A stretch of DNA of 64,000 nucleotides from Opitutaceae bacterium (GTDB taxonomy: Bacteria > Verrucomicrobiota > Verrucomicrobiia > Opitutales > Opitutaceae): NCBI GenBank assembly GCA_016794785.1, contig JAEUHC010000027.1:124001-188000 (forward strand), read 5' to 3'. The notes beneath the pieces were generated by a model. That model searched no databases, was not told the origin of the DNA, and saw only the letters and a list, made by a program, of their open reading frames with translations. Shown piece after piece: positions 9,028 to 18,074 of this stretch (position 1 is its first letter; every line of letters begins with the position of its first letter). The position numbers and the translations under genes were made by a program.

Positions 9028-12000
9028 ATGACCGCCTTTCGCTACATCCTGCGCAGTGTCGCGCATCATCGCTTTGCCTACCTCGGCGTTTTTGCCGGCG
9101 CGGTGCTGGGCGCGACCGTGCTGCTCGGCGCGCTCTTCGCGGGCGACTCTGTGGCGGCCTCGCTGCGGCGGATTGCGGCGCAGCGCATCGGGCAGGCGAC
9201 CCACGTCGTCGCCGCTGGCGATCGGTTTTTCCGCGAGGCGCTGGCGGCCGAGTTTGCGACTGCGGCGGGCGTGCGCGCGGCGCCTGTGCTCCTGGCGCGC
9301 GGGACGGCCACGCAGCCCGCGACGCGGGCCTTCGCTACGCAGGTGCAGCTCGTGGGCGTGACATCCGCATTCTGGCAATTCGCGCCCGAGCCCGTGGCGC
9401 TTGCGCTCGCCGCGGAGAAAAACGAGGTTGCCGTCAACGAGACGCTCGCCCGGCGCCTCGCCCTCAAGGTCGGCGACACGCTGGTCGTGCGCCTGCAAAA
9501 ACCCGGGGTGCTCGCGGGCAACGCGCCCATCGCGGGCGCCGAGGCCAAGCTCGAGGCCGTGCGCTGCACTGTGGCTGTGATCGTGGGCGACGGTGCGTTT
9601 GGCCGCTTCAATCTGGAGGCCACCCAAGTGCCGCCGCCGTCCGTCTTCCTGCCGATTGCGCTGCTGCAAACCGCGCTGAACCGGCCGCAGCGGGCCAACC
9701 TGCTGCTCCTCGCCGGGACGAAGACCGACTCGGAATTGTCGGCCGCGCTCGCGCGCACGGTGCGGCTCGCCGATTACGGGCTCGCAGTGCAGCGGCGCGA
9801 TGCGGCGCAGGCGTTCGATTTTACCTCGGAGCGCATCTTCATCGATCCGCCGCTCGCGCGCGTGATTGCGGGCGCGGTGCCCGCGGCGCAGCCGGTGGTT
9901 TCATATCTCGTCAACGAATTGCGGTCGGGCGCACGCGCAACGCCGTATTCCATCGGCACGGCGACCACCCCAGCCGCGGCGCCGTTTCTGCCCGTCGATC
10001 TCGGTCCCGGTGAAGTGGTGATCAACCGCTGGCTCGCCGACGATCTCCAGATCGGGCCGGGCGCGGAACTGGCGGCGAAGTTCTTCCAAGTGGGCGCGGG
10101 CGACGCCCTCATCGAGCGCAGCGCGACGTTTCGCGTGCGCGCCGTGGTGCCGATCGAGGGCGGCGCGGCGGATCGCACGTGGATGCCGGAATTTCCGGGC
10201 ATCAGTGATGCGAAGAACCAGAGCGAGTGGGACCCGGGCCTGCCCCTGCAGCTCGAGCGCATCCGCGATCACGACGAGCGCTACTGGGATGATCATCGCG
10301 GCACGCCCAAGGTGTTTTTCGCGATCGCTGCTGGGCGCGAGATGTGGGCGACGCGCTGGGGTGAGTTGACGGCGCTACGTGTCACGGCCCCGGCCGGGGC
10401 AGGCGCGGACCTTGAGCGTCAGGCCCTCGCCGCGCTGCGCCCGGAGATGAACCAGATGATCGTGCGCAACGTGCGCGCGGGTGCCGCGGACTCTGCGCAG
10501 TCGGCCGTGGATTTCGGCGGGCTGTTTCTTGGGATGAGTTTTTTCCTCATCCTCGCGGCGCTCGGGTTGGTCGCGATGCTCTTTCAGCTCTCGCTGCTGC
10601 TACGCAACCGGGAGGATGCCCTGCTCGGGGCGGTCGGCGTGCCGGCCCGGCAGATCGGTCGATGGAGGCTCGGCGAAGCGCTGTTGATTCTGCTCGTGGC
10701 CGGGGTGGCGGGGGTGCCGCTCGCGGCGCTCTACACGCAGGGAATCCTTGTTTTCCTCGAGCGCATCTGGGCGGGGCAGGGCGGCGGGGCGGTCTTTGCC
10801 TTTGCCATGAAGCCGTCGAGCGTGGCCGGCGGGCTCGGAGCGTTTTTGCTCATCTCACTGGGCGCGGTGTGGCTCGCGATTCGCCGCCAGACCAAGCGGG
10901 CGCTCTCAATCCGGTTGGCCGCGAGCGCCGAGGAAACGGCTCCGCCGGCGAAGGCGCGGCGCAATGCAATCATCCTCGCGGCGCTCGCCGCCGTTGCGGG
11001 CGTCGCGGCGCTCATCGCGTCGAGAGGCGGGCTGCCGGCGCAGATCGCGTTCTACCTGGCGGGTTTTTCATGGCTGGTGGCGGGCCTCGCGGGTTGCCGC
11101 GCGTGGCTGGCTCGCGAACTCCAGGCCGATGGAGTGCTCGATGCGCGGAGACTCGCGCGCCGCAACCTCTCCGCGCGCCGCGCGCGCAGCCTCACGGTGG
11201 TGGGGCTGATCGCGACGGCGGTGTTCATGGTTCTCTCGGTGGCGTCGTTTCGGAAACACGTCGGGGCCGACTGGCTCGTGCGCGCGAGCGGCACGGGGGG
11301 CTTTGCGTTTTGGATCGAGACGACGGTGCCGCAGAACCCGCCGCGCGACGGGCGGGCGGCGGGTTTCGAGTTGTTTGGCAAGCACGCCGCCGATCTCGGG
11401 GCGGTCGTGCCGATCCGCGTGGGCACCGGCGACAACGTGAATTGCTTCAATCTCAACACCACGCTGCAGCCGCGGCTGCTCGCGGTGGATGCCGCGGCAC
11501 TGGCGGCGCGCGGCGCATTTCGCACGAAGAGCGCCGGCTGGGCCGAGCTGGGCGCGCTGTCCGGCGACGGTGCGATTCCGGCACTGGTGGATGAAAACAC
11601 GCTGCTCTGGGCGTTGAAGCGCAAGGTTGGCGACACGCTCGCCTATACGGATGAGACGGGCGGTGCCTTCACTGTGCGCATCGTCGGCACGCTGCCGGAC
11701 TCGATTTTCCAAGGCCACCTGATCGTGGACGAGGCGCTGTTTCTGAAGAAATTTCCGTCGAGCGGCGGTTACGCGCTCTTCCTCGCCGATGCGAAGAATC
11801 CCGGCGGCGATCTTCCTGCGCTGCGTGATCGGCTCGCGGTCTCGGCGGCGGATGCGGGCGGCAAGGTCGAGCTCACCCGCGACGTGCTCGCCGCCTTCCA
11901 TCAGATCGAGAACACCTACATCGCGATCTTCACGGCGCTCGGGACGCTGGGCGTGGTGCTCGGCAGCCTCGGGCTGGCGGTCGTCGTCGCGCGGAATCTC

Positions 12001-12297
12001 CGCGAGCGGCGCGGGGAGTTTGCTGTGATGGCCGCCATCGGCCTGCCGCGCGCGGCGCTGGGCCGGATGGTGTTTCACGAGTTTGCCACGCTCGTCGCCT
12101 GGGGCCTCGCGATCGGCGCGGCGTCGTCGTCGGTCGCGATCGCGCCGAGCCTCGCGGCGCTGCCGGCGGCGGGCACGCTCGCGGCGGTGGGCGCGATGCT
12201 GGTAGGCATCGCGCTCCTTAACCTCGCGTGCGGCTGGGTGGTGTTCCGGCGCGCGACCGGGGAACTGCGGCCGAGTGTCGCGCTGGCGGCCGGATAA
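9028..12297 (+). CDS. FtsX-like ABC permease with duplicated core (lipoprotein/macrolide-export type)
   Basis: The product is 1089 residues, far longer than LolC/LolE (about 400), and contains two FtsX-type four-helix units with large periplasmic domains. The first membrane segment is near residue 20-40 and a central helical group lies near residues 500-590. More helices follow around residues 650-760, and the last FtsX unit ends the protein. It starts at ATG 9028, 19 bases after the ATPase stop, so the two form an operon. The size and layout match the large permeases of the DUF214/YbbP-like group. The transported substrate is unknown. Lipoprotein or lipid handling at the inner membrane is plausible because of the LolD-type partner, but nothing in the sequence fixes this. 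Confidence 0.82.
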   Translation: MTAFRYILRSVAHHRFAYLGVFAGAVLGATVLLGALFAGDSVAASLRRIAAQRIGQATHVVAAGDRFFREALAAEFATAAGVRAAPVLLARGTATQPATRAFATQVQLVGVTSAFWQFAPEPVALALAAEKNEVAVNETLARRLALKVGDTLVVRLQKPGVLAGNAPIAGAEAKLEAVRCTVAVIVGDGAFGRFNLEATQVPPPSVFLPIALLQTALNRPQRANLLLLAGTKTDSELSAALARTVRLADYGLAVQRRDAAQAFDFTSERIFIDPPLARVIAGAVPAAQPVVSYLVNELRSGARATPYSIGTATTPAAAPFLPVDLGPGEVVINRWLADDLQIGPGAELAAKFFQVGAGDALIERSATFRVRAVVPIEGGAADRTWMPEFPGISDAKNQSEWDPGLPLQLERIRDHDERYWDDHRGTPKVFFAIAAGREMWATRWGELTALRVTAPAGAGADLERQALAALRPEMNQMIVRNVRAGAADSAQSAVDFGGLFLGMSFFLILAALGLVAMLFQLSLLLRNREDALLGAVGVPARQIGRWRLGEALLILLVAGVAGVPLAALYTQGILVFLERIWAGQGGGAVFAFAMKPSSVAGGLGAFLLISLGAVWLAIRRQTKRALSIRLAASAEETAPPAKARRNAIILAALAAVAGVAALIASRGGLPAQIAFYLAGFSWLVAGLAGCRAWLARELQADGVLDARRLARRNLSARRARSLTVVGLIATAVFMVLSVASFRKHVGADWLVRASGTGGFAFWIETTVPQNPPRDGRAAGFELFGKHAADLGAVVPIRVGTGDNVNCFNLNTTLQPRLLAVDAAALAARGAFRTKSAGWAELGALSGDGAIPALVDENTLLWALKRKVGDTLAYTDETGGAFTVRIVGTLPDSIFQGHLIVDEALFLKKFPSSGGYALFLADAKNPGGDLPALRDRLAVSAADAGGKVELTRDVLAAFHQIENTYIAIFTALGTLGVVLGSLGLAVVVARNLRERRGEFAVMAAIGLPRAALGRMVFHEFATLVAWGLAIGAASSSVAIAPSLAALPAAGTLAAVGAMLVGIALLNLACGWVVFRRATGELRPSVALAAG

Positions 12298-12312
12298 AAG
12301 CGCGTGCGGCGC

Positions 12313-13839
12313 TTAATCCTCCTTCATGTCCTCGGGCTTGGGCTCGGGGAGGAACTGCGTGAGTATCGCCCCGACGAGCGCATAGGCCCCGGCGACACAG
12401 GCGCCGACGAGCGCGACGCGCGCCGGATCGGGCTTGTCGGACGCGGAGAATGTGAGGGTAAGCCACGCGGCGGCGGTGCCGAGCACGCGACCGCCGATAT
12501 TGGCGGCGAAGCTCTCGCCCGTGCCGCGGAGGTGGACGGGGAAGACGAGCGGGATGTAATTGCCCCAGAAACTGAACTGCGCGACGGTCAGCACGCCGGC
12601 GACGAAGATGCCCGCCTTGATCAGCCCGAGGCTGCTGGCGTCGTCGAGCTGTCCGCTGATCCACCAGAAGAGCAGGGGCACGAAAATCAGCGATGGAATC
12701 TGGAAGACGCGGAACAGCGCGCGCCTGCTCACGATCACGACGGCAAGGACGGCGAGCAGGAAGCGACCGACGAGGCCGCCGATCTCCTGCCACATCGTGA
12801 CGCCCGCGACCACCTGATCGCTGGCGTTGCCGGCGGCCTGGCGCATCTCGCGCTGGGCGACGGGATCGGGCTTCTGCGCGGCCTTGGCGGCGGCCATGGC
12901 CTCGGCGCCCTTCTCCTTGGCGATGGCGCGGATGGCGGCGTGGCCGGACTCGGACGGGGTGCCGACGCGCTGCGCGCCGATGATCTGGGGAAGCTGCTGG
13001 ATTGCGCCGAAGGCGATGCCGTAGCTGCCAGCGAAGAGAATCGTGGTGAGGATGGTGGTCTTGCGCAGCTCCGGCGCGAAGAGCGCCGCGATGCTCGGGC
13101 GGCGCAGGGTGCCGGCTGAGCGCTTCTTTTGCCAAGCCGGGGACTCAGGCAGGAAGGGCCGGATCAGAATCAGCGGCAGCGCCGGGAGCACGCCGGAGAT
13201 GAGGGTGTAGCGCCAGGCTTCGTGGCCGTTGTGAATCGCCGGCAGATCGAGCGCCCACTTGGCGGCAAGGATGTTGGCGCCCGCGACCATCAGGCCGCCG
13301 AGCGAGGAAAACGCCTGGGTGTAGCCGAGGACCTTTTCGCGTTGTTTCGGCTCGGTGAAGATCTCGGCGAGCCAGGCGACGGCCGCGACGAATTCGACGC
13401 AGACGCCGATGAAAACGAGGCAACGGAAAAACAGGAGCTGGGGCAGCGTGGTCGCGAAGCCCGCCGCGCAGGCCGCAAAAGCATAGAGCAAGATGGAGTA
13501 GGTCAGCACCCGGCGCCGGCCGAACAGGTCCGTCATGTAGCCGCCGAGCAGGCCGAAGATGCCGCCGGCGATGGCCGGCACAAAGAACAAGGTGCGGGCC
13601 CAGCGCACATACTCCTCGCCGCCGGGCGACCACAGCGCCGCGGCTTTCGCCCGCTCCATGCCGCCGGTCACGAGCGCCTCCACGAGCGGGGCGCTCAAGG
13701 CCGCGAGAGCGGGCTTGATGATGAGCGGCAGCATCAGCAGCTCATAGATGTCGAAGGCAAAGCCGATCGCGGCGATGATGCAGATGAGCCAGGAAGTGCG
13801 CGACATGGTCGGCGAGGCGGGGGAGGGGGCGGAACTCAT
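12313..13839 (-). CDS. Major facilitator superfamily transporter
   Basis: The 508-residue protein has about twelve hydrophobic segments. The MFS loop 2-3 signature appears as GGYMTDLFGRRRVL, and a second conserved stretch is RCLVFIGVCVEFVAAVAWLAEIF, typical of sugar/organic-acid porters. A long soluble insertion in the central loop (about residues 300-350) is rich in Ala, Lys and Glu. Two starts are possible (13839 and 13806), neither with a clear ribosome-binding site; the longer is reported. It converges with the FtsX permease gene, with only 15 bases between the stops and no terminator-like structure. It diverges from the propeller gene at 13974. The substrate cannot be deduced. Confidence 0.85.
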   Translation of the reverse strand: MSSAPSPASPTMSRTSWLICIIAAIGFAFDIYELLMLPLIIKPALAALSAPLVEALVTGGMERAKAAALWSPGGEEYVRWARTLFFVPAIAGGIFGLLGGYMTDLFGRRRVLTYSILLYAFAACAAGFATTLPQLLFFRCLVFIGVCVEFVAAVAWLAEIFTEPKQREKVLGYTQAFSSLGGLMVAGANILAAKWALDLPAIHNGHEAWRYTLISGVLPALPLILIRPFLPESPAWQKKRSAGTLRRPSIAALFAPELRKTTILTTILFAGSYGIAFGAIQQLPQIIGAQRVGTPSESGHAAIRAIAKEKGAEAMAAAKAAQKPDPVAQREMRQAAGNASDQVVAGVTMWQEIGGLVGRFLLAVLAVVIVSRRALFRVFQIPSLIFVPLLFWWISGQLDDASSLGLIKAGIFVAGVLTVAQFSFWGNYIPLVFPVHLRGTGESFAANIGGRVLGTAAAWLTLTFSASDKPDPARVALVGACVAGAYALVGAILTQFLPEPKPEDMKED

Positions 13840-13973
13840 GCGGGGGGAGCGTGCCGGGGACAGACGCACGGACTCAAGCGGCGATTCGGAATTTCTCCAT
13901 CTGCGACCATGCCGGGGTCGCGGCAACTTCTCCCCCGCGCGGGCGTCCTGCCCCGGATGCCCGCCTGTTGCCC

Positions 13974-15347
13974 ATGAAAAAACTCCTGCTCATTCCCTGC
14001 CTTGCGTTCCCATTTTTCCTCTGCGCCGGTTCGGGTGCCGTGGCCTCCGGCCTGTCGTCCTGGCCCGAGTGGCGCGGCACGACCGGGGCCGGCATCGCGC
14101 CCGGCGCGCAGCCGCCGCTTTCATGGAGCGAGGAGAAGAACGTGCGCTGGAAAGCCAAGGTGCCCGGCTACGGCTTCTCCACGCCCATCGTGTGGCGCGA
14201 CCGCATTTTTCTCCTCGCGGCGATTGAGACCGCAGAGGAACGCGCACCGGCCGAGGCCGCGTTGCCTGCTGTCGCACCGGGTGGCGGCGACGGCCGGGGC
14301 AAGGGCGGGAAGGGCAAAGGCGGCTTCGGCGGCGGCACGCGCCCGACCAAGGTCCACGAATTTGTTGTCATCGCGCTCGACCGGAAGACGGGTAAAGTAG
14401 TGTGGCAGAAGACCGCGCGCCGCGAGGTGCCGCATGAGGGACGCCATGCGACCAATTCGTTTGCCTCGGGTTCGCCGGTCACGGATGGCGAACGGCTCTA
14501 CGCCTCCTTCGGTTCCCGGGGCCTCTACTGCTACGACCTCCAGGGAAAACTGATTTGGGAAAAAGACCTCGGAGACATGCGCACGCGCAATGGGTTTGGC
14601 GAAGGGGCTTCGCCTGCTCTCGCCGGCAACCACCTCATCGTGCCGTGGGATCAGGAGAGCGGCTCCTTTGTCGTCGCCCTCGACAAACGCACCGGTGCCG
14701 AGGTCTGGCGCAAGACCCGCGACGAGCGCACCACCTGGACCACGCCGCTCATCGTCGAGACCGGCGGCCGCACGCAGGCCGTCATCGCCGCGACCAGCCT
14801 CACCCGGAGCTACGACACCGTGACCGGCGAGCTCGTCTGGGAAGCGGCCGGCCAGACGGTGAACGTGATCCCCACGCCAGTGACCGGCCACGGCTTCGTC
14901 TACGTCACGAGCGGTTTCCAAGGTTCCTCGTTGCAGGCCATCAAGCTCACCGCGCGCGGCGACGTCACGGGCACCGATCAAATCGCGTGGCACGTGCGCC
15001 GGAGCACGCCCTACGTGCCGTCGCCCGTGCTCTCGGGAGAGCGGATCTATTTCAGCAAGAGCAACGACGCCTACCTCTCCTGTGTGAACGCGCTGACCGG
15101 CGAATTTCACTATCAGGATCAGCCCATCGAAGGTATGCGGGGGATCTACGCCTCGCCCGTGGCCGCCAACGGCCACCTCTACGTCGTCGGTCGCTTCGGT
15201 CAGACCACAGTGCTAAAAGACGCGGCAAAGTTTGAGGTGGTCGCGACCAACAAGCTCAACGACAACTTCGACGCGTCGCCGGTAGCCGTGGACCGCGAGC
15301 TCTTCCTGCGCGGGCACGAATACCTCTACTGCATCGCCGAAGGCTGA
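13974..15347 (+). CDS. Secreted PQQ-like beta-propeller protein
   Basis: The 457-residue protein starts at ATG 13974 with a clear signal peptide (KKLLLIPCLAFPFFLCAGSGAVASG). Repeated blade motifs of the quinoprotein type follow, for example VIALDRKTGKVVWQKTA, LYCYDLQGKLIWEKDLG and VVALDKRTGAEVWRKT. A glycine/lysine-rich insertion at about residues 100-120 is probably a flexible loop. No haem motif and no obvious PQQ-ligand set are visible, so it is more likely a structural or binding propeller than a dehydrogenase. Related proteins are very numerous in Verrucomicrobia and Planctomycetes and mostly uncharacterised. It lies upstream of tRNA-Gln without a visible strong terminator. Confidence 0.8.
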   Translation: MKKLLLIPCLAFPFFLCAGSGAVASGLSSWPEWRGTTGAGIAPGAQPPLSWSEEKNVRWKAKVPGYGFSTPIVWRDRIFLLAAIETAEERAPAEAALPAVAPGGGDGRGKGGKGKGGFGGGTRPTKVHEFVVIALDRKTGKVVWQKTARREVPHEGRHATNSFASGSPVTDGERLYASFGSRGLYCYDLQGKLIWEKDLGDMRTRNGFGEGASPALAGNHLIVPWDQESGSFVVALDKRTGAEVWRKTRDERTTWTTPLIVETGGRTQAVIAATSLTRSYDTVTGELVWEAAGQTVNVIPTPVTGHGFVYVTSGFQGSSLQAIKLTARGDVTGTDQIAWHVRRSTPYVPSPVLSGERIYFSKSNDAYLSCVNALTGEFHYQDQPIEGMRGIYASPVAANGHLYVVGRFGQTTVLKDAAKFEVVATNKLNDNFDASPVAVDRELFLRGHEYLYCIAEG

Positions 15348-15416
15348 GTTGGGCCGACGGTGTTTTCCGTCCTTGACCGAGGGCGGGACGGAAGCACGTT
15401 GTCCGCCTGCGCTTTT

Positions 15417-15490
15417 TGCCTGATGGTGTAATGGTAGCACAGGCGACTTTGACTCGCCTAGTCATGGTTCGAATCCATGTCGGGCAGCCA
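15417..15490 (+). tRNA. tRNA-Gln (anticodon TTG)
   Basis: The 74-base sequence folds as a cloverleaf. The acceptor arm TGCCTGA pairs with TCGGGCA (one G-T pair), the anticodon stem is GGCGA/TCGCC with loop CTTTGAC giving TTG, and the T arm is ATGGTTCGAATCCAT. The discriminator is G and CCA is encoded. The decayed IS3 element begins at the next base. Confidence 0.93.
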
Positions 15491-15579
15491 GTGAAGTGGA
15501 CCCCATCCGTTGGACACGAGGGCCGGCAGATTAAGATATGATTTTTGAGGGCCGGACAAGCGACCAATCCGCGGGGTGG

Positions 15580-16458
15580 TCATTGGTTGACGGCCCGCGG
15601 TGCGCTGGCGCGGTAGGCCTCGCCGAGTGTGCCGCAGACGTGAGCGTGATGCGGCCGGCTTTCGTAGTAGAAGCGGAAGTAGGTTTCGAGTTGGGCGTGA
15701 GTATCGACCCAGCGAGCAGTAGCTTTTCAGATAGACCTCCGTGTATTTGACCGTGCGCCACAGCCGCTGGACGAAGACGTTGTCCAGACACCGGCCCTTG
15801 CCGTCCATCGACAGCTGGATGCCGGCCTCCCGCAACGGCCGGGTAAACTCCGCCGAGGTAAACTGACAGCCCTGGTCGGTGTTCACGATCTCCGGCGCGC
15901 CATATTGGGCGATGGCCCGCTGCATCGCCCGCACGCAAAAGCTGGCGTCGAGGGTGTTGGAAAGCTCCCAACTCAGCACTACCGGCTGTGCCAGTCGAGG
16001 ACGGCACAGAGGTAGGCGTGGCCACCGGACAGCGACAGGTAGGTGATGTCCATCGCCCTGACTTGATTAGGCCGGGTGACGGACAGATCGCGCGGCAGAT
16101 ACGGGTAGACGGGATGCGCCCGGTCGGCGGCCGAGAGCCGGGGCTTCGGACTGAGCGCCTCCAGACCCATGAGCCGCATCAGCCGACGCACCCGTTTGCG
16201 GTTCACCCGATAGCCCTGCCGGCGCAGCGCCAGGGTCATCTGCCGCGAACCCAAGAACGGACAGGCCAGATACGTCTCGTCGATCACCCGCAGCAGCCGG
16301 CGGTTGTCTTCCGATTCGGGCAACGGCTCATGGTAGTAACTCGAACGCGGCAGACCGAGCAGCTGGCACTGTTCGGTCACCGGCAGCTTCGGGTGGTCGG
16401 GCTCGATCATGCGGCGGCGCTCCTCAGTCCCCCTACGGGCCAAGTTTTTTTGAGCCAT
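15580..16458 (-). pseudogene. IS3-family transposase OrfB, DDE integrase, with two frameshifts
   Basis: The catalytic half is broken into three reading frames. Frame 1 (16458 to about 15980) carries the HTH_21-like segment and the first catalytic block, ending VRAMDITYLSLSGGHAYLCAVLDWHSR followed by TAG in shortened form at the break. Frame 2 (from about 15980) continues with LSWELSNTLDASF, NTDQGCQF (second Asp) and LDNVFVQRLWRTVKY (catalytic Glu position reads Q). Near 15705-15715 the frame changes again; the true C-terminus is THAQLETYFRFYYESRPHHA, ending with a stop at 15580-15582. The Q where IS3 transposases usually have E (ERLW) would itself disable catalysis. The gene is called non-functional. 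Confidence 0.85.
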
Positions 16459-16781
16459 TCGAGCTGCATCTTCAGCTTGCCGATCTCGGCGTAGAGCTCC
16501 TGCTCCCGCGCCTTGGCGGCGAGCGCCTCAGGATCGGCCTGCTTGGCGAAGACCTCGGGCAGCCGCTCCGCCACCTCTTTCTTCCACTGCTGGACCTGCG
16601 TCGGATGCATCTGGTGCTTCGCGGCGATCACGTGCACGGGCTGGATTTCCTTGAGCGCCTCCAGCCCCACCTGGGCCTTCAGCGCGGGACTATGCTGACG
16701 TCGTTTCTTGGACAGGTTGGACAGTTCCTTGTGGCTTATGAGGACCGTCCCCCGCTGTCCAATTTTCGGGGTCCACTTCAC
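16407..16781 (-). CDS. IS3-family transposase OrfA (start uncertain)
   Basis: OrfA is the short helix-turn-helix protein that binds the IS ends and supplies the N-terminal part of the OrfAB transposase. The frame gives up to 124 residues: a basic N-terminus (SKKRRQHSPALKAQVGLEAL), a helix-turn-helix (HVIAAKHQMHPTQVQQWKKE) and a C-terminal leucine-zipper-like helix (AREQELYAEIGKLKMQLEWL). The only standard in-frame start is a GTG lying inside the terminal repeat. The normal start near the LSKKRR segment reads CTG, so the initiation codon may have been lost. It overlaps OrfB by 52 bases, with an A7 run at 16445-16451. Confidence 0.75.
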   Translation of the reverse strand: MKWTPKIGQRGTVLISHKELSNLSKKRRQHSPALKAQVGLEALKEIQPVHVIAAKHQMHPTQVQQWKKEVAERLPEVFAKQADPEALAAKAREQELYAEIGKLKMQLEWLKKTWPVGGLRSAAA

Positions 16782-16804
16782 CTATTTACCTAAGGAGATA
16801 AAAA

Positions 16805-16892
<88 letters not shown>

Positions 16893-16980
16893 GTTGCGAC
16901 CTCGCGGCGGGCAGGCACCGGAGGGCGGACGCGAGACCGTAGGTCCAAGGGCGGAAAACGAAAGGAAAATTTAGCCCGAC

Positions 16981-17394
16981 TCAGCGATTGGTCGATTCGT
17001 CGCCGCGGCCTGTGCCGCCATTGGCGGGAAGATGCTGCGGAAACAAAAGGTAGTAATTCATCAGCCACCAACTGCGCGACGAGCGATAGAAGAGCACGGG
17101 AAATCCCACGGCTCCGCCGACCGCCAGGCCGATGGCGAGCTTGTCGCCGATGACGTGGTTGAACCACAGCAGCAGCACCGGCAGGAGGCAACCCACCAGG
17201 GTGACACCGTAGTTCAAGGAGAGCGAGCCGAGGTAGAAGCCCTCGTCCTTGTCACGTTCAAACCTAAAGCCGCAGGGCTGGCACTGCGCATTGATCCGGA
17301 AAAGCGCGCCGGGCTTGAAGAGGGTCCGCGCCCCGCAGTTGGGGCAGCGGTGCGTGAGCCCGCGGGCGACGATTTGGAGGCGTGTGACCGGCAT
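16981..17394 (-). CDS. DUF983 family small membrane protein
   Basis: The 137-residue protein has the DUF983 layout. An N-terminal zinc-ribbon-like part contains CPNCGARTLFKPG and CQPCGFRFERDKDEGFY. Two transmembrane helices follow (LNYGVTLVGCLLPVLLLWF and LAIGLAVGGAVGFPVLFY), then a short C-terminal tail. The four cysteines in two CxxC pairs are intact. The family is widespread in Proteobacteria and Verrucomicrobia and has no established function. It lies downstream of tsf on the same strand, separated by an intrinsic terminator, and ends 88 bases from tRNA-Ser. It is probably expressed mostly from its own promoter or by read-through from the ribosomal operon. Confidence 0.8.
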   Translation of the reverse strand: MPVTRLQIVARGLTHRCPNCGARTLFKPGALFRINAQCQPCGFRFERDKDEGFYLGSLSLNYGVTLVGCLLPVLLLWFNHVIGDKLAIGLAVGGAVGFPVLFYRSSRSWWLMNYYLLFPQHLPANGGTGRGDESTNR

Positions 17395-17396
17395 GG

Positions 17397-17434
17397 AAAA
17401 AGAAAAGGGCGCCCAGCCAAACGGCCGGACGCCC
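17397..17434 (-). terminator. Intrinsic terminator of the rpsB-tsf operon
   Basis: On the reverse strand GGGCGTCCGGCC pairs with GGCTGGGCGCCC across a GTTT loop (two non-canonical positions), followed by TTTTCTTTTT. It lies 25 bases after the tsf stop and just before the DUF983 start. Confidence 0.8.
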
Positions 17435-17458
17435 GAAAGACAACCCGATGCGAGTGCG

Positions 17459-18052
17459 TCAGGAGCCGAGCTGGTAGCGCACGAAACGGCGCACCTGGAT
17501 GTTCTCGCCGATGTGCGCGATCTGGCTGGCGAGAAGTTCCTTGATGGATTTCTCGGCCTGCTTCACGAACGGCTGATCGAGCAGGCATACCGTGGAGTAG
17601 TAGCTCTCCAACTTGCCCTCGACGATCTTCTGCACGACCGCGGGCGGCTTGCCGGCGACGGCAGCCGCGGCAATCTCGCGTTCCTTGTTAAGATCGGCCT
17701 CGGGGACCTGCTCGCGGGAGACGTAGAGCGGATTGGCCGCGGCGATCTGCAGGCAGAGATCCTTGACGAAAGCCCGGAAGCCATCGTTGCGGGCGACGAA
17801 GTCCGTCTCGCAATTGACCTCAATCAGGACGCCGACTTTGCCGCCGAGATGGATGTAGCTTTCGACGACACCCTCCTTGGTCGCGCGACTCGAGAGCTTG
17901 TCGAGCTTCGAGCCGAGCTTCTTGCGGAGAATCGTGGTCGCCTCCTCGATGCTGCCGTTGGCCTCGGTGAGGGCCTTCTTGCAGTCGAGCAGACCGGCGC
18001 CGGTTTTCGCACGCAGGTCGGAGACCATTTGGGCGGTGATGGGTGAACTCAT
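17459..18052 (-). CDS. tsf: Elongation factor Ts
   Basis: EF-Ts exchanges GDP for GTP on EF-Tu in the cytoplasm. The 197-residue product begins MSSPITAQMVSDLRAKTGAG, with the N-terminal UBA-like domain (LRAKTGAGLLDCKKAL), and carries the invariant EF-Tu-contact motif TDFVARN. The longest frame starts 49 codons earlier inside the rpsB gene end and is rejected in favour of ATG 18052. It is a short-form EF-Ts, comparable to the Thermus type at about 196 residues rather than the 283 residues of E. coli, with one core domain and a truncated coiled-coil region. It follows rpsB by 22 bases in the conserved bacterial rpsB-tsf order. Confidence 0.96.
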   Translation of the reverse strand: MSSPITAQMVSDLRAKTGAGLLDCKKALTEANGSIEEATTILRKKLGSKLDKLSSRATKEGVVESYIHLGGKVGVLIEVNCETDFVARNDGFRAFVKDLCLQIAAANPLYVSREQVPEADLNKEREIAAAAVAGKPPAVVQKIVEGKLESYYSTVCLLDQPFVKQAEKSIKELLASQIAHIGENIQVRRFVRYQLGS

Positions 18053-18074
18053 GGTGAACGTATGCTCGGTTGCG

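Larger units (their letters stand above)
15491..16781 (-). mobile_element. IS3-family insertion sequence (IS150-like ends), decayed
   Basis: The terminal inverted repeats are visible: both ends read GTGAAGTGGACCCC, then five unmatched bases, then TTGGACA (21 of 26 identical, right end on the reverse strand). Two reverse-strand frames encode OrfA and OrfB in the usual IS3 layout with an A7 slippage site between them. OrfB carries two frameshifts, so the element should not be able to move on its own. It abuts the CCA end of tRNA-Gln. No target-site duplication is evident at the flanks, which suggests an old insertion or a rearranged end. Confidence 0.9.

Noticed and set aside
15487..16785. Target-site duplication around the IS3 element
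   Set aside because: Flanking bases (CCA on the left, CTA or CCT on the right, depending on the end chosen) do not match over 3 or 4 positions.
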